Shown here: piece by piece, positions 1 to 9,953 of the stretch
Numbering within the stretch: position 1 is the first letter of the stretch
Layout: the number at the start of each line of letters is the position of its first letter
NCBI RefSeq assembly: GCF_003086295.3
Contig: NC_092043.1
Span: 46,156,884 to 46,220,883 of the forward strand
From: Arachis hypogaea
Taxonomy: Eukaryota > Streptophyta > Magnoliopsida > Fabales > Fabaceae
DNA: 64,000 bases
Direction of reading: 5' to 3'
Notes under the pieces: generated by a model
Seen by the model: only the letters and a program-made list of their open reading frames with translations
Database searches by the model: none
Told to the model about the DNA's origin: nothing
Made by a program: the position numbers and the translations under genes

Positions 1-895
1 TGAGCTTCCTCATGCGTCTCTTGGGATCCATGAGTGGGCTCTCTTGTTTGCTCCATCCTCTTCTTAGTGATGGGCTTATCCTCCTCAATGGGGATGTATC
101 CTTCTATGATAACTCCAGCTGAGTAATATAAATGGCAAATAAGATGAGGAAAAGCTAGCCTTGCCATGGTGGAGGACTTTTCGGCTATTTTGTAGAATTC
201 AAGGGAGACGACTTCATGAACTTCTACTTCCTCTCTAATCATGATGCTATAGATCATGATGGCCCGATCCACAGTAACTTCGGATCGGTTGCTAGTGGGG
301 ATGATAGAGCGTTGGATGAACTCCAACCATCCTCTAGCCACAGGCTTGAGGTCCAGTCTTATTAATTGATTGGCTTGCCTTTGGAGTCTCTTTTTCATTG
401 AGCTCCTTCAACACATATGTCCATAAAGACTTGGTCCAACATTTGATCAAAGTTGACCCTTCTTGTGTAGGGGCGTGCATCTCCTTGCATCATGGGCAAG
501 TTAAACGCCAACCACATATTTTCCGGACTAAAATCTAAGTATTTCCCCCAAACCATTGTAAGATAATTCTTTGGATTCGGGTTCACACTTTGATCATGGT
601 TCCTAGTGATCCATGCATTGGCATAGAACTCTTGAACCATTAAGATTCTGACTTGTTGAATGGGGTTGGTCAGAACTTCCCAACTTCTTCTTTGGATCTC
701 ATGTCGGATCTCCGGATACTCATTTTTCTTGAGTTTGAAAGGGACCTCAGGGATCACCTTCTTCTTGGCCACAACATCATAGAAGTGGTCTTGATGGGCT
801 TTAGAGATGAATCTCTCCATCTCCCATGACTCGGAGGTGGAAGCTTTTGTCTTCCCTTTCCCTTTTCTAGAGGTTTCTCCGGCCTTAGGTGCCAT
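1..895 (-). pseudogene. Extra ORF of the retroelement, 'putative plant transposon protein' domain (PF20167-like)
   Basis: An ATG at 895 opens a frame starting MAPKAGET that runs to a TGA at 397-395. Past the stop, another frame continues the same protein type (LDLKPVARGW, then VTVDRAIMIY, SSTMARLAFPHLICHLYY) to the window edge, so one or two small indels near 395-410 broke it. The content matches the domain of unknown function called putative plant transposon protein (from memory). An N-terminal basic, Lys/Ser-rich stretch precedes it. It lies downstream of the protease in the same sense, in the place of pol, and has its own TATA box. No function is known; whether it helps mobilisation is open. 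Confidence 0.7.
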
Positions 896-1090
896 CAATG
901 GTTATGGAAAAATAAAAAAAAAAGCTATGCTTTTACCACACCAAACTTAGAATATTGCTCGCCCTCGAGCAAGAGAAGAAATAATAGATGAAGAAGAAGA
1001 AGATATGGAGGAGAGGGAAAGAGGGTTATGTTTCGGCCAAGGAGGAGAAGAGAGGGTTGTGTTGTGTGAAAATGAAGAAGAATGGAGGGG

Positions 1091-1098
1091 TTTATATA
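1091..1098 (-). promoter_or_regulatory. TATA box upstream of the extra ORF
   Basis: Read on the minus strand the bases are TATATAAA, about 195 bases upstream of the ATG at 895 and inside a purine/pyrimidine-skewed leader. Farther upstream (about 1319-1380) two copies of a GGATCTGTGG(T/A)CCCCACA-like block lie in tandem. Together they look like an internal RNA polymerase II promoter separate from the LTR. This is inferred from position and sequence only. Confidence 0.5.
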
Positions 1099-1430
1099 GT
1101 GGAGGGAGAGGGGTTAAGGTTCGGCTATTTAGGATGGGTTTGGGTGGGAAAGAGATTTTGAATTTTGAAGGTAGGTGGGGTTTATGGGGAAGAGTGGAAG
1201 GATGTGAGTGGTAAAGAGGTGATGGAAAAGAAAGATTGAGGTGATTGTTGAAGGGTTTTGGGGAAGAGTGTTATTGGATTGTGTGAAGAGGATAGAAGGT
1301 GAGTTGAGGTAGGTGGAGATCCTGTGGGGTCCACAGATCCTGATATGATCATGTGGGGACCACAGATCCTGTGGTGTCAAGGATTTAACAACCCTGCACT
1401 AATTAGGCGTGTGAAATGCCTTGCATGCAA

Positions 1431-1546
1431 TTCTGGCGTTTGAACGCCAGATTGATGCTTGTTTTGGGCGTTCAGCGCCCATCTGTAGCATGTTTCTGGC
1501 GTTGAACGCCAGCCAGATGCTTCTTACTGGTGTTCAAACGCCAGTA
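1431..1546. repeat. Cluster of four short hairpin palindromes (GGCGTT/AACGCC)
   Basis: Four imperfect palindromes follow each other at about 1433, 1466, 1496 and 1528; the first is CTGGCGTTTGAACGCCAG. They are separated by spacers with a recurring GCATG/GATGC core. The same motif recurs in the LTR at about 7137-7235. Each could fold into a hairpin with a 7-8 bp stem. Confidence 0.8.
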
Positions 1547-1766
1547 AGCCCTTCCTCTAGGGTGTGCTTTTTCTTCTGCTGTTTTTGATCCTGTTTTTAA
1601 TTTTAATATTTATTTTGTGACTCCACATGATCATGAACCTAATAAAACATAAAAGAACAATAAAAGAAAAATAAAATAAGATAAATAAAAATTGGGTTGC
1701 CTCCCAATAAGCGCTCCTTTAATGTCACTAGCTTGACAGTGGGCTCTCATGGAGCCTCAAAGGTGA

Positions 1767-2444
1767 TTAGGTCAATGTTGGACTCCCAACACCAAACTTA
1801 GAGTTTGAATGTGGGGATTCAACACCAAACTTAGAGTTTGGTTGTGGCCTCCCAATACCAAACTTAGAGTTTGATTGTGGGGGCTCTGTTTGACTCTTTA
1901 TTGAGAGAAGTTTTTCATGCTTCCTCTCCATTGTTAAAGAAGAACACCCTTGGGTCTTAAACACAAGGTAATCCCCATTCAATTGAAGGACTAATTCTAC
2001 TCTGTTAACATATATCACAGCTCCTGCTGTGGCTAGGAAAGGTCTTCCAAGGATGATGCATTCATCCTCCTCCTTTCTAGTGTCTAAGATTATGAAATCA
2101 GCAGGGATGTAAAGGCCTTCAACCTTTACCAACACGTCCTCTACCAATCCATAAGCTTGTCTTACTGACTTGTCTGCCATTTACAATGAGAATATGATAG
2201 GTTATACTTTAATGATCCCCAGCTTCTCCATTACAGAGAGTGGCATAAGATTTATGCCTGACTCTAAGTCAAACAGAGCCTTTTCAAAGGTCATGGTGCC
2301 TATGGTACAGGGTATTAAGAATTTACCAGGATCTTGTTTCTTTTGAGGTAAAGTTTGCTGAACCCATGTATCTAGTTCACTAATGAGCAAGGGAGGTTTA
2401 CCTTCCCAAGTCTCATTACCAAACAACTTGGCATTCAGCTTCAT
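1767..2444 (-). pseudogene. Retroviral-type aspartic protease of the gypsy element, degraded
   Basis: Two adjacent frames together give a retropepsin domain. The upstream one (2444-2202) holds the active-site region, read here as FDLESGINLMPLS where DLGAS-INLMPLS is usual, so the Asp is kept but the following Gly-Ala-Ser is altered. The downstream one (2180-1767) has the flap/C-terminal hallmark ILGRPFLATAGA. A stop and frame change separate the halves at about 2181-2202. The C-terminus ends in three SKFG-containing repeats. Located directly after gag in the same orientation. Almost certainly inactive. Confidence 0.8.
1783..1885. repeat. Tandem repeat of about 34 bp, three copies
   Basis: Three near-identical units carry the core CACCAAACTTAGAGTTTG. 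In the minus-strand protease frame they encode NSKFG-type peptide repeats. The core CACCAAACTTAGA also recurs singly elsewhere in the same retroelement. Confidence 0.75.
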
Positions 2445-2468
2445 GATAGCTCCTAGATATTGAGCAAC

Positions 2469-4090
2469 TTACTCTCCAGTTACATCTTCATCCTCTTCAG
2501 AGGAAGAATAGTTTTCAGAGCTCATGAATGGCAGAAGGATGTTTAATGGGATCTCTATGGTCTCTATATGAGCCTCAGATTCTTTTAAGTCCTCAATAAA
2601 GAACTCCTTCTTGGTTGGGAGACGTCCCATGAGGTCTTCCTCATTGGGATTCACGTCCTCCCCTTCCTCCTTGCATTCAGCCATATTGACTATATCAATG
2701 GCCTTGCACTCTCTCTTTGGATTCTCTTCTGTATTGCTTGGAAGAGTACTAGGAGGAGTTTCAGTGACTTTCTTACTCAGCTGGCCCACTTGTGCCTCCA
2801 AATTTTGATGGAAGACCTTGTTTCACTCATGAAGCTTAAAGTGGCCTTAGACAGATCAGAGACTATATTTGATATGTTAGAGGTGCTCTGCTCAAAATTC
2901 TCTGTCTGTTGCTGAGAAGATGATGGAAAAGGCTTGCTATTGCTAAACCTGTTTCTTCCACCATTATTAAAGCCTTGTTGAGGCTTTTGTTGATCCTTCC
3001 ATGAGAAATTTAGATGATTTTTCCATGAAAAATTATAGGTGTTTCCATAGGGTTCACCCATGTAATTTACCTCTGCCATCGCAGGGTTTTCGGGATCATA
3101 AGCTTCTTCTTCAGAAGATGCCTCTTTAGTACTGTTGGATGCATTTTGCCATCCATTCAAACTTTGAGAAATCATGTTGACTTGCTGAGTCAACATTTTG
3201 TTCTGAGCCAATATGGCATTCAGAGCATCAATTTCAAGAACTCCCTTCCTCTGAGGCGTCCCATTATTCACGGAATTACTCTCAGAAGTGTACATGAATT
3301 GGTTATTTACAACCATTTCAATAAGTTCCTGAGCTTCTGCAGGCGTTTTCTTTAGGTGAATGGATCCACCTGCAGAATGGTCTAGTGACATCTTAGAGAA
3401 CTCAGACAGACCATAATAGAATATATCTATCATGGTTCACTCTGAAAACATGTCAGAATGACACTTTTTGGTCATCTGCTTGTATCTTTCCCAAGTTTCA
3501 TAGAGGGATTCACCATCTTTTTGCTTGAAAGTCTGAACATCCACTCTAAGCTTGCTCAGCTTTTGAGGAGGAAAGAATTTAACCAAGAAAGCCGTGACCA
3601 GCTTATCCCAAGAGTCTAGGCTATCCTTAGGTTGTGAGTCCAACCATGTTCTAGCTCTATCTCTTACAGCAAAAGGGAAAAGCATGAGCCTGTAGACTTC
3701 AGGATCTACTCTATTAGTCTTAACAGTCTCACAGATCTGCAAGAACTCAGTTAAAAATTGGTAGGGATCTACTGATGGAAGTCCATGAAACTTGCAGTTT
3801 TGTTACATTAGAGCAACTAGTTAAGGTTTCAGCTCAAAATTGTTTGCTCCAATTGCAGGAATTGAGATGCTTCTTCCATCAAACTTGGAAGTAGGTGTAG
3901 TATAATCACCAAGCATCCTCTTTGCATTATTATTGTTGGGTTCGGCTGCCATATCCTTTTCTTGTTCGAAAATTTCAGTAAGGTTGTCTCTGGATTGTTG
4001 TAGTTTAGCTTCTCTTAGTTTTCTCTTCAGAGTCCTTTCAGGTTCAGGATCAGCTTCAACAAGAATGCATTTTTCCTTATTCCTGCTCAT
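2469..4090 (-). pseudogene. gag polyprotein of the gypsy element, degraded
   Basis: The start ATG at 4090 opens MSRNKEK; this frame stops at 3821 after ...NNFELKP. The capsid-like retrotransposon gag domain continues at 3742-3437 with the hallmarks RTWLDSQP, FLVKFFPPQK and ESLYETWERYKQM. Later frames (3433-2777 and 2801-2469) hold a Gln/Asn-rich tail and an acidic C-terminus beginning LEAQVGQLSK-like. I see no CCHC zinc knuckle. At least three stops or frame shifts break it. In an intact element it would assemble the cytoplasmic particle that packages the RNA. Confidence 0.8.
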
Positions 4091-5848
4091 ATGAGAAAGA
4101 AGAGAACAAAAAAGGAAGAGGAATCCTCTATGTCACAGTATAGAGATTCATTTATGTTAGTAGAAGAAGAAAGGGAATAAGAGTGAAGAAGAATGAATAA
4201 TCCAAAAACAAGGGTGAGGATAGGAGCAGAGATTTGAGATGAAGAGAAGTGTTAGTAAATGAATAAATAAATAGACTAAGATGAGAGAGAAAAGTTTTCG
4301 AAAATAATTTTTGAAAAGGAGTTAATGATTTTCGAAAATTAAAGGTGAAATAAAATTAAAATTAAAATTTAAAACAATTAATTAATTAAAAAGAATTTTG
4401 AAAAGGAAGAGATATTTTCGAAAAATTGATAGGGAAAATTAGTTAGGTGGTTTTGAAAAAGATAAGAAACAAATAAAAAGACAATTAGTTAGTTGAAAAA
4501 GATTTGAAAATTAATTTTGAAAAGATAAGAAGATAAGAAGATATTTTGAAATCAAATTTTTGAAAGAGATATGATTAAAAAGATATGGTTGGAAAAGATT
4601 TAATTTTTAAAATTAAGATTAATTACTTGACTAACAAGAAACTAAAAGATATGATTCTAGAATTTAAAGATTGAACCTTTCTTAACAATAAAGTAACAAA
4701 CTTCAAATTTTTGAATCAATCACATTACTTGTTAGTTAAGTTTCAAAAATTTGAAATAAAATAAGAAAAAGATTTTGAAAAATAGTTTTAAATTTTCGAA
4801 AATCATAAGATAAAAGTAAAAGGGATTTGATTTTTGAAAAAGATTTTGAAAAGATAAGATTTTTTTAAATTGAAAATTTGACTTGACTTATAAGAACTAA
4901 CTAATTTTAAAATTTTTTGACTAAGTCAACTCAAATTTTTGAAATTTTGAGAGAAATAAGGAGAAGATATTTTTTTATTTTTTGAATTTTTTAATTTTTA
5001 ATGATGAGAGAGAAAAACAACAAAAATGACTCACAACATGAACATTATGAATCAAAACTCATGATGCATGCAAGAACACTATGAATGTCAAGATGAACAC
5101 CAAGAACACTTTGAAGATCATGATGAACATCAAGAACATATTTTTGAAAAAAACTTTTGATGCAAAGAAAACATGCAAGACACCAAACTTAGAAATCTTT
5201 AATGCCTAGACACTATGAATGCAAGAATGCACATGAAAAACAACAAAAAAAACACAAAACAAGAAAATATCAAGATCAAACAAGAAGACTTACTAATAAC
5301 AACTTGAAGATCATGAAGAACACATGTATGAATTTTCAAAAAATGCATAAATTTTAAAAATATGTAATTGACACCAAACTTAAAATTGACTCTAGACTCA
5401 AACAAGAAACACAAAATATTTTTGATTTTTATGATTTTATAATTTTTTTTGGATTTTTGTATATTTTTTTCAAAAACATATAGGAAAAATAAAATAAGAA
5501 ATTCAAAATTTTTAATAAGAATTTCAGGAATCTTTCAATGTTAGTCTAAAGCTCCGATCCAGAAATTGGACATGGCTTAATAGCCAGCCAAGCTTTAGCA
5601 TACATAGTTCAAGCATGTGAAGAGGAAGCCTCAGTTCAAAAGAATTTAGACATGGCTTTACAGTCAACCAGGCTACAACATGCTTCATGAAATACTAGAA
5701 TTCATTCTTAAAAATTTAGAATAATTTTTTCAAAAACAGAAGTAAAATTTTTTTGAAAGATTTTTGAAAATTTTTTGAAAATAAAACAAAAAGAAAATTA
5801 CCTAATCTGAGCAACAAGATGAACCGTCAGTTGTCCAAACTCGAACAA
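4091..5848 (-). other. Leader region between primer site and gag
   Basis: About 1.75 kb of A/T-rich, purine-biased sequence with many GAAAAGATAAGA-like runs and no credible coding frame. It contains two related blocks at about 5565-5615 and 5643-5690 built around GACATGGCTT, and two further copies of ACACCAAACTTA (about 5180 and 5371). It is the untranslated leader of the retroelement. Confidence 0.6.
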
Positions 5849-5866
5849 TCCCCGGCAACGGCGCCA
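5849..5866 (-). other. Second primer-binding-site copy
   Basis: Perfect TGGCGCCGTTGCCGGGGA on the minus strand, complementary to a plant tRNA-Asp 3' end. It lies 69 bases beyond the first copy and is preceded by a short copy of the LTR end (TGCACG.AATTGTGAT at 5912), which suggests a duplicated LTR/primer-site junction. Confidence 0.75.
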
Positions 5867-5935
5867 AAAACTTGGTGCTGTTGCCAGATCAGAAAAACTT
5901 GGCGCTGTTGTTGCACGTAATTGTGATTCAAACAA

Positions 5936-5953
5936 TCCTCGGCAACGGCGCCA
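5936..5953 (-). other. Primer binding site (tRNA-Asp type) next to the LTR
   Basis: The minus strand reads TGGCGCCGTTGCCGAGGA, one base away from the perfect primer-binding sequence. It starts 9 bases from the LTR edge at 5963, the normal position for priming minus-strand DNA synthesis. Confidence 0.8.
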
Positions 5954-5962
5954 AAAACTTGG

Positions 5963-7616
5963 TGCACGAAATTGTGATCTCTAATAATGGCACTCAACTT
6001 GGTATGCGCGTTTATAACTCAACACTTTCTTCACAACTTCGCACAACTAACCAGCAAGTGCACTGGGTCGTCCAAGTAATAAACCTTATGTGAGTAAGGG
6101 TCGATCCCACGGAGATTGTTGGTATGAAGCAAGCTATGGTCATCTTATAAATCTCAGTTAGGCAGATAATAATTGGTTATGGAGTTTTCGAATAATAATA
6201 ATAAATAAACAGGAAATAAAGATAGAAATACTTATGTAAATCATTAACGAGAATTTCAGATAGGCGTATGAAGATGCTATGCTCCTTCTGAATCTCTGCT
6301 TTTCTACTACCTTCATCCAATCCTTCTTACTCATTTTCATGGCAAGCTGTATGTAGGGTATCACCGTTGTCAATGGCTACATCCCATCCTCTCAGTGAAA
6401 AAGGTCCAAATGCTCTATCACAGCACGGCTAATCATCTGTCGGTTCTCGATCATGCCGGAATAGAATCCATTTATTCTTTTGCGTTTGTCATCACGCCCA
6501 ACAATCGCGAGTTTGAAGCTCGTCATAGTCATTCAATCCCTGAATCCTACTCGGAATACCACAGACAAGGTTTAGACTTTCCGGATTCTCATGAATGCCG
6601 CCATCAATTCTAGCTTATACCACGAAGATTCTGATTAAGGAATCTAAGAGATATGCGTTCGGTCTAATATAGAACGGAGGTGGTTGTCAGTCACGTGTTC
6701 ATAGGTGAGAATGCTGATGAGTGTCACGGATCATCACATTCATCATGGTGAAGTGCAACGAATATCTTAGAATAGGAATAAACTGAATTGAATAGAAAAT
6801 AGTAGTAATTATATTAAAACTTGAGGTACAGCAGAGCTCTCCACACCCTTAATCTATGGTGTGTAGAAACTCCACCGCTGAAAATACATAAGTGATGAAG
6901 GTCCAGGCATGGCCGAATGGCCAGCCCCCAAAACGTGATCAATAGTCTCCTAAGATGAATAATGGAATAAAACCGAGACCAAAGATGTCTAATACAATAG
7001 TAAAATGTCCTATTTATATTGGACTAGCTACTAGGGTTTACAGAAGTAAGTAATTGATGCAAAAATCTACTTCCGGGGCCCACTTGGTGTGTGCTTGGGC
7101 TGAGCTTGAGCTTTACACGTGCAAAGGCTTCTTTTGGAGTTGAACGCCAAGTTGTAACGTGTTTTTGGCGTTCAACTCTGGTTCGTGACGTGTTTCTGGC
7201 GTTTGACTCCAGAATGCAGCATGGAACTGGCGTTGAGCGCCAGTTTACGTCGTCTAATCACAAATAAAGTTTGGACTATTATATATTGCTGGAAAACTCT
7301 GGATGTCTACTTTCCAACGCTGTTGAGAGCGTGCCATTTGGAATTCTGTAGCTCCAAAAAATTTATTTCGAGTTCAGGGAGGTCAGAATCCAACAACATC
7401 AGCAGTCCTTTGTCAGCCTTTTATCAGAGTTTTGCTCAGGTCCCTCAATTTCAGCCAGAAAATACCTGAAATCACAGAAAAACACACAAACTCATAGTAA
7501 AGTCCAGAAATGTGAATTTAGCATAAAACTAATGAAAACATCCCTAAAAATAGCTAGATACTACTAAAAACTACCTAAAAACAATGCCAAAAAGCATATA
7601 AATTATCCGCTCATCA
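5963..7616 (-). repeat. 5' long terminal repeat of the gypsy element (about 1.65 kb)
   Basis: On the minus strand it begins TGATGAGCGGATAATTTATA at 7616 and ends ...CACAATTTCGTGCA at 5963, so TG...CA, with the primer site immediately beyond. It contains hairpin motifs (7137-7235) and a TATA-like AATATAAATA at 7020-7011, about 600 bases in, giving a plausible U3/R boundary. The short ORFs here on either strand match no protein I know. The partner LTR is outside the window, so age cannot be estimated. Confidence 0.85.
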
Positions 7617-7829
7617 GTGTGTCTTTTGATTTTCTGTATAAGCTTTTGTCTTATCATTTTTCGTTAGTGATGCATCTTCGGTTTTGTTTTGATCGTACCT
7701 TTTTCTTTTAAGGCTGCTAGCTATTTTATCCTTGTTATGTATGTATGTATTTTACTTTTAGAGGTCGTAGCACCTCGTCACTTTTAATTTACGTCCTAGG
7801 CATAAAGCTCTGTGTGGTAGGGTGTTACA
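7617..7829 (-). repeat. Fragment of a second LTR, target of the nested insertion
   Basis: Minus strand starts TGTAACACCCTACCACACAG at 7829, a typical start for a plant gypsy LTR, and continues for about 213 bases to the edge of the other element. The rest of this LTR would lie beyond the inserted element, outside the window. Confidence 0.7.
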
Positions 7830-7951
7830 ATAATCATACTAAAATTAGTCACTAAAATAATCATTGGCTATAAAATAAAGGTACTTTATTAGATAGTTGT
7901 ATTTATATGTCAGACACATTTCAAATACAATATTTATCAACACTCTTTTTT

Positions 7952-8115
7952 GTGTCTAACCGTGTCTTGATAAAAAAAATAAATTTTTTTTACTAGATAC
8001 GCTTAGACACACCTTAATACCATCAATACTCACTTTTTATATCCAACTGTATCTTGATAAAAAAAAAATAAACTTTTTTTACTAGACACACTTAGACACA
8101 CCTTAATACCATTAC
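7952..8115. repeat. Direct repeat of about 80 bp, two copies
   Basis: Two tandem copies share TCTTGATAAAAAA, a T-rich block, TTTACTAGA and CTTAGACACACCTTAATACC; they differ at several bases and in homopolymer lengths. Confidence 0.7.
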
Positions 8116-8288
8116 ATATTAGCGTGTTTAATCATATTCTTAATATATATTCTTAAAATGAGTTTAGAATTAATATATATTATAATTTATTAAATAAAAA
8201 ATATTTTAAATACTTTATCTAATTTGAAAATATTAAAAAAAGTTAAAAATTTAATTTATATTTTAATATTAATATATATCAAAATATC

Positions 8289-8312
8289 ATATATATATAT
8301 ATATATATATAT
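8289..8312. repeat. TA microsatellite
   Basis: Uninterrupted alternating T and A, about 12 units. Confidence 0.9.
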
Positions 8313-8409
8313 CGTATCCCTGGGTCTTATAAGAATCTAAAATTTGTGTCTGACTCATGTCGTGTTGTGTCCCGTATTTGTATTAGTATTAGTATTTGTG
8401 CATCATAGG

Positions 8410-8530
8410 CCACTAGTATGAAACATATGTTGACATACAAAATACACATTGAAAATAAATTAAATAATACATGTGTTTATACACAAATACATAATAATTG
8501 ATTTTGTGACTAATTTTAGCATACACGTAA
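8410..8530. repeat. Copy of a small dispersed repeat (MITE-like)
   Basis: Shares the core ACATTGAAAATAAATTAAAT, then TGTTTATACACAAATAC, with copies at about 43897-44031 and 57865-58010. Here it is followed by a GTGACTAATTTTAG end. The 43897 copy shows it as a discrete insertion of about 135 bp. Confidence 0.6.
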
Positions 8531-8929
8531 CCTTTAATTTTTTATTAAATTAAGAATAAAACTCATAAATTTTATATTTCGCTAATTTTTATCTAAGATT
8601 CGAATTTTTTTATATAAAAATTTTGAATTTAATTTTAATATCTTACACAGTCATATAATAATAATTGTTATTTTAGATGATTTATTTATGCAATCAATAT
8701 AAAATTAATGATGTGGCTTTAGATAATTGTGATGATCAAATTAAATTCAAAACTTAATTCTTACACACTCGTACATATAAAACTTTTATATTGTGATGAT
8801 CAAAATTAAATTCAAAAATTATTTTAAAAGAAAGACACTGAATGCATTGAATCATTGAATAGTTGAAGTATTTCCATTTCAACCTTCTTAACTGTTACGA
8901 TGGGTAACCGGAGATTAATGGATTGGATG

Positions 8930-9424
8930 ATGTTGGTTGGCCCAATCGTTGGAAAGAGGAGGCCTTCGTGTGGATCGGCACCTGGGGGGCCTTCGTCCGA
9001 CTTGTGCGCGTGAAAGAATGGGGGGTGGTACCTGCAAAGACACTCCAATGCCTAAGTCAGCAAGAGCGTGAGCAGGTCTAGAGAGTATTGGGACTTAGAG
9101 ATACCTGAGGAATGTCAGTGTATTTATAGTGGTGAACCAATAACCACCGTTGAGGTAGTGCCACTTTTTTAGGGTGTTAACCATCCCTTTATCTTGGGGA
9201 GGTTAAGATATGGATACTGGAAGTGGTTAGAGAGATTTTAGGGGCAGTTACTCATTCGAATGAGTGCTTATCTGCCAGTTAACCCCCGTCCCCGACTTCT
9301 TTAAAACAAGTCGTGGTGAGCACCGACTTCGTAAGACGAAGGTCGGTGCCGAGTGAGGCCCAATCCATGGAATTAGGCATTTTGTTTGGACTTGGGCCTT
9401 TACTGTTGGGCTAGGGTATGAACA
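8930..9424 (-). repeat. LTR fragment or solo LTR
   Basis: The minus strand starts TGTTCATACCCTAGCCC at 9424 and runs through GGCCCAAGTCC-type sequence, a GTCGGTGC inverted pair and a TATA box (TATAAATA, 9128-9121) about 295 bases in. No internal retroelement domain lies alongside. The right end is clear; the left end is uncertain and may reach about 8840. It is richer in G/C than its surroundings. Confidence 0.55.
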
Positions 9425-9953
9425 TTAACCTATGCTGCAAAGATAGGACGCTAGCTAGGAAAATTTAATAACTTTTATTACTCCTATATTAAACATAGAG
9501 AAAGAAAAAAAAGGACATTTATTTAATAGTAATTTTATTGCTTAAATAATTATGGAGTGTTCCAATAATAACATTTCTCAACAACTAAGAAACTATTGTT
9601 TGGAGTTCTCCCCTCTTTCTTCTTTAACTAGTAACTAGTAACTAGTAATAGTCTTATGATTCATACAGGCTGATAGTATTTGATAGTCTATGGATACTGA
9701 AAATAAACATTTTGAGGTTCTTTATTCACTGATTCTAAGCAAGGAACACGTATATCAATGAAATACCATAGTCATCGTCAGTTGCTACCTGCTTATGATA
9801 TCACATTAGAAATTATTTTTATACTAGTTTTTTTTTTTTTTTTTTCCGGACATTGAGCCAGCTTACTTTTATTCTACTACACAATATAGCAAAGAAAAGT
9901 GAATCAACTGAGTGTACAAGAAATTTTGACTTTTGAGTGCATGTAACACAAGC
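9425..9953. other. 3' flank of the first UGT with a poly(T)-bearing insertion
   Basis: No gene. The block at about 9722-9800 (TTATTCACTGATTCTAAG... to GTTGCTACCTGC) resembles the sequence just beyond the two other UGT copies at 12084-12160 and 14164-14235, and the end of this block matches what should be the last codons of the gene. The stretch at about 9803-9953, with a run of 19 T, appears inserted between that end and the present stop codon. Confidence 0.55.

Larger units (their letters stand above)
1..7616 (-). mobile_element. Ty3/gypsy-type LTR retrotransposon, 3' part outside window
   Basis: The element runs right to left: 5' LTR 7616-5963, primer binding site 5953-5936, a long leader, a decayed gag (4090-2469), a protease (2444-1767) and an extra ORF (895 to beyond base 1). 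No reverse transcriptase, RNase H or integrase appears where pol would follow the protease, so it looks like a non-autonomous gag-protease lineage. The primer site complementary to tRNA-Asp is typical of Athila-like Ty3/gypsy elements. The 3' LTR is not in the window, so length and target-site duplication cannot be stated. The 5' end abuts another LTR fragment at 7617, so this copy is nested. Confidence 0.85.
7830..8929. other. A/T-rich intergenic DNA with simple repeats
   Basis: No gene. It holds a roughly 80-bp direct repeat (7952-8115), a TA microsatellite (8289-8312), a copy of a small dispersed repeat (about 8410-8530) and local repeats around TGTGATGATCAAA at about 8729 and 8791. Confidence 0.6.

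Noticed and set aside
8824..9048. 74-codon ORF in the 8930-9424 LTR region
   Set aside because: Lies in LTR-type non-coding sequence; no homology recognised.
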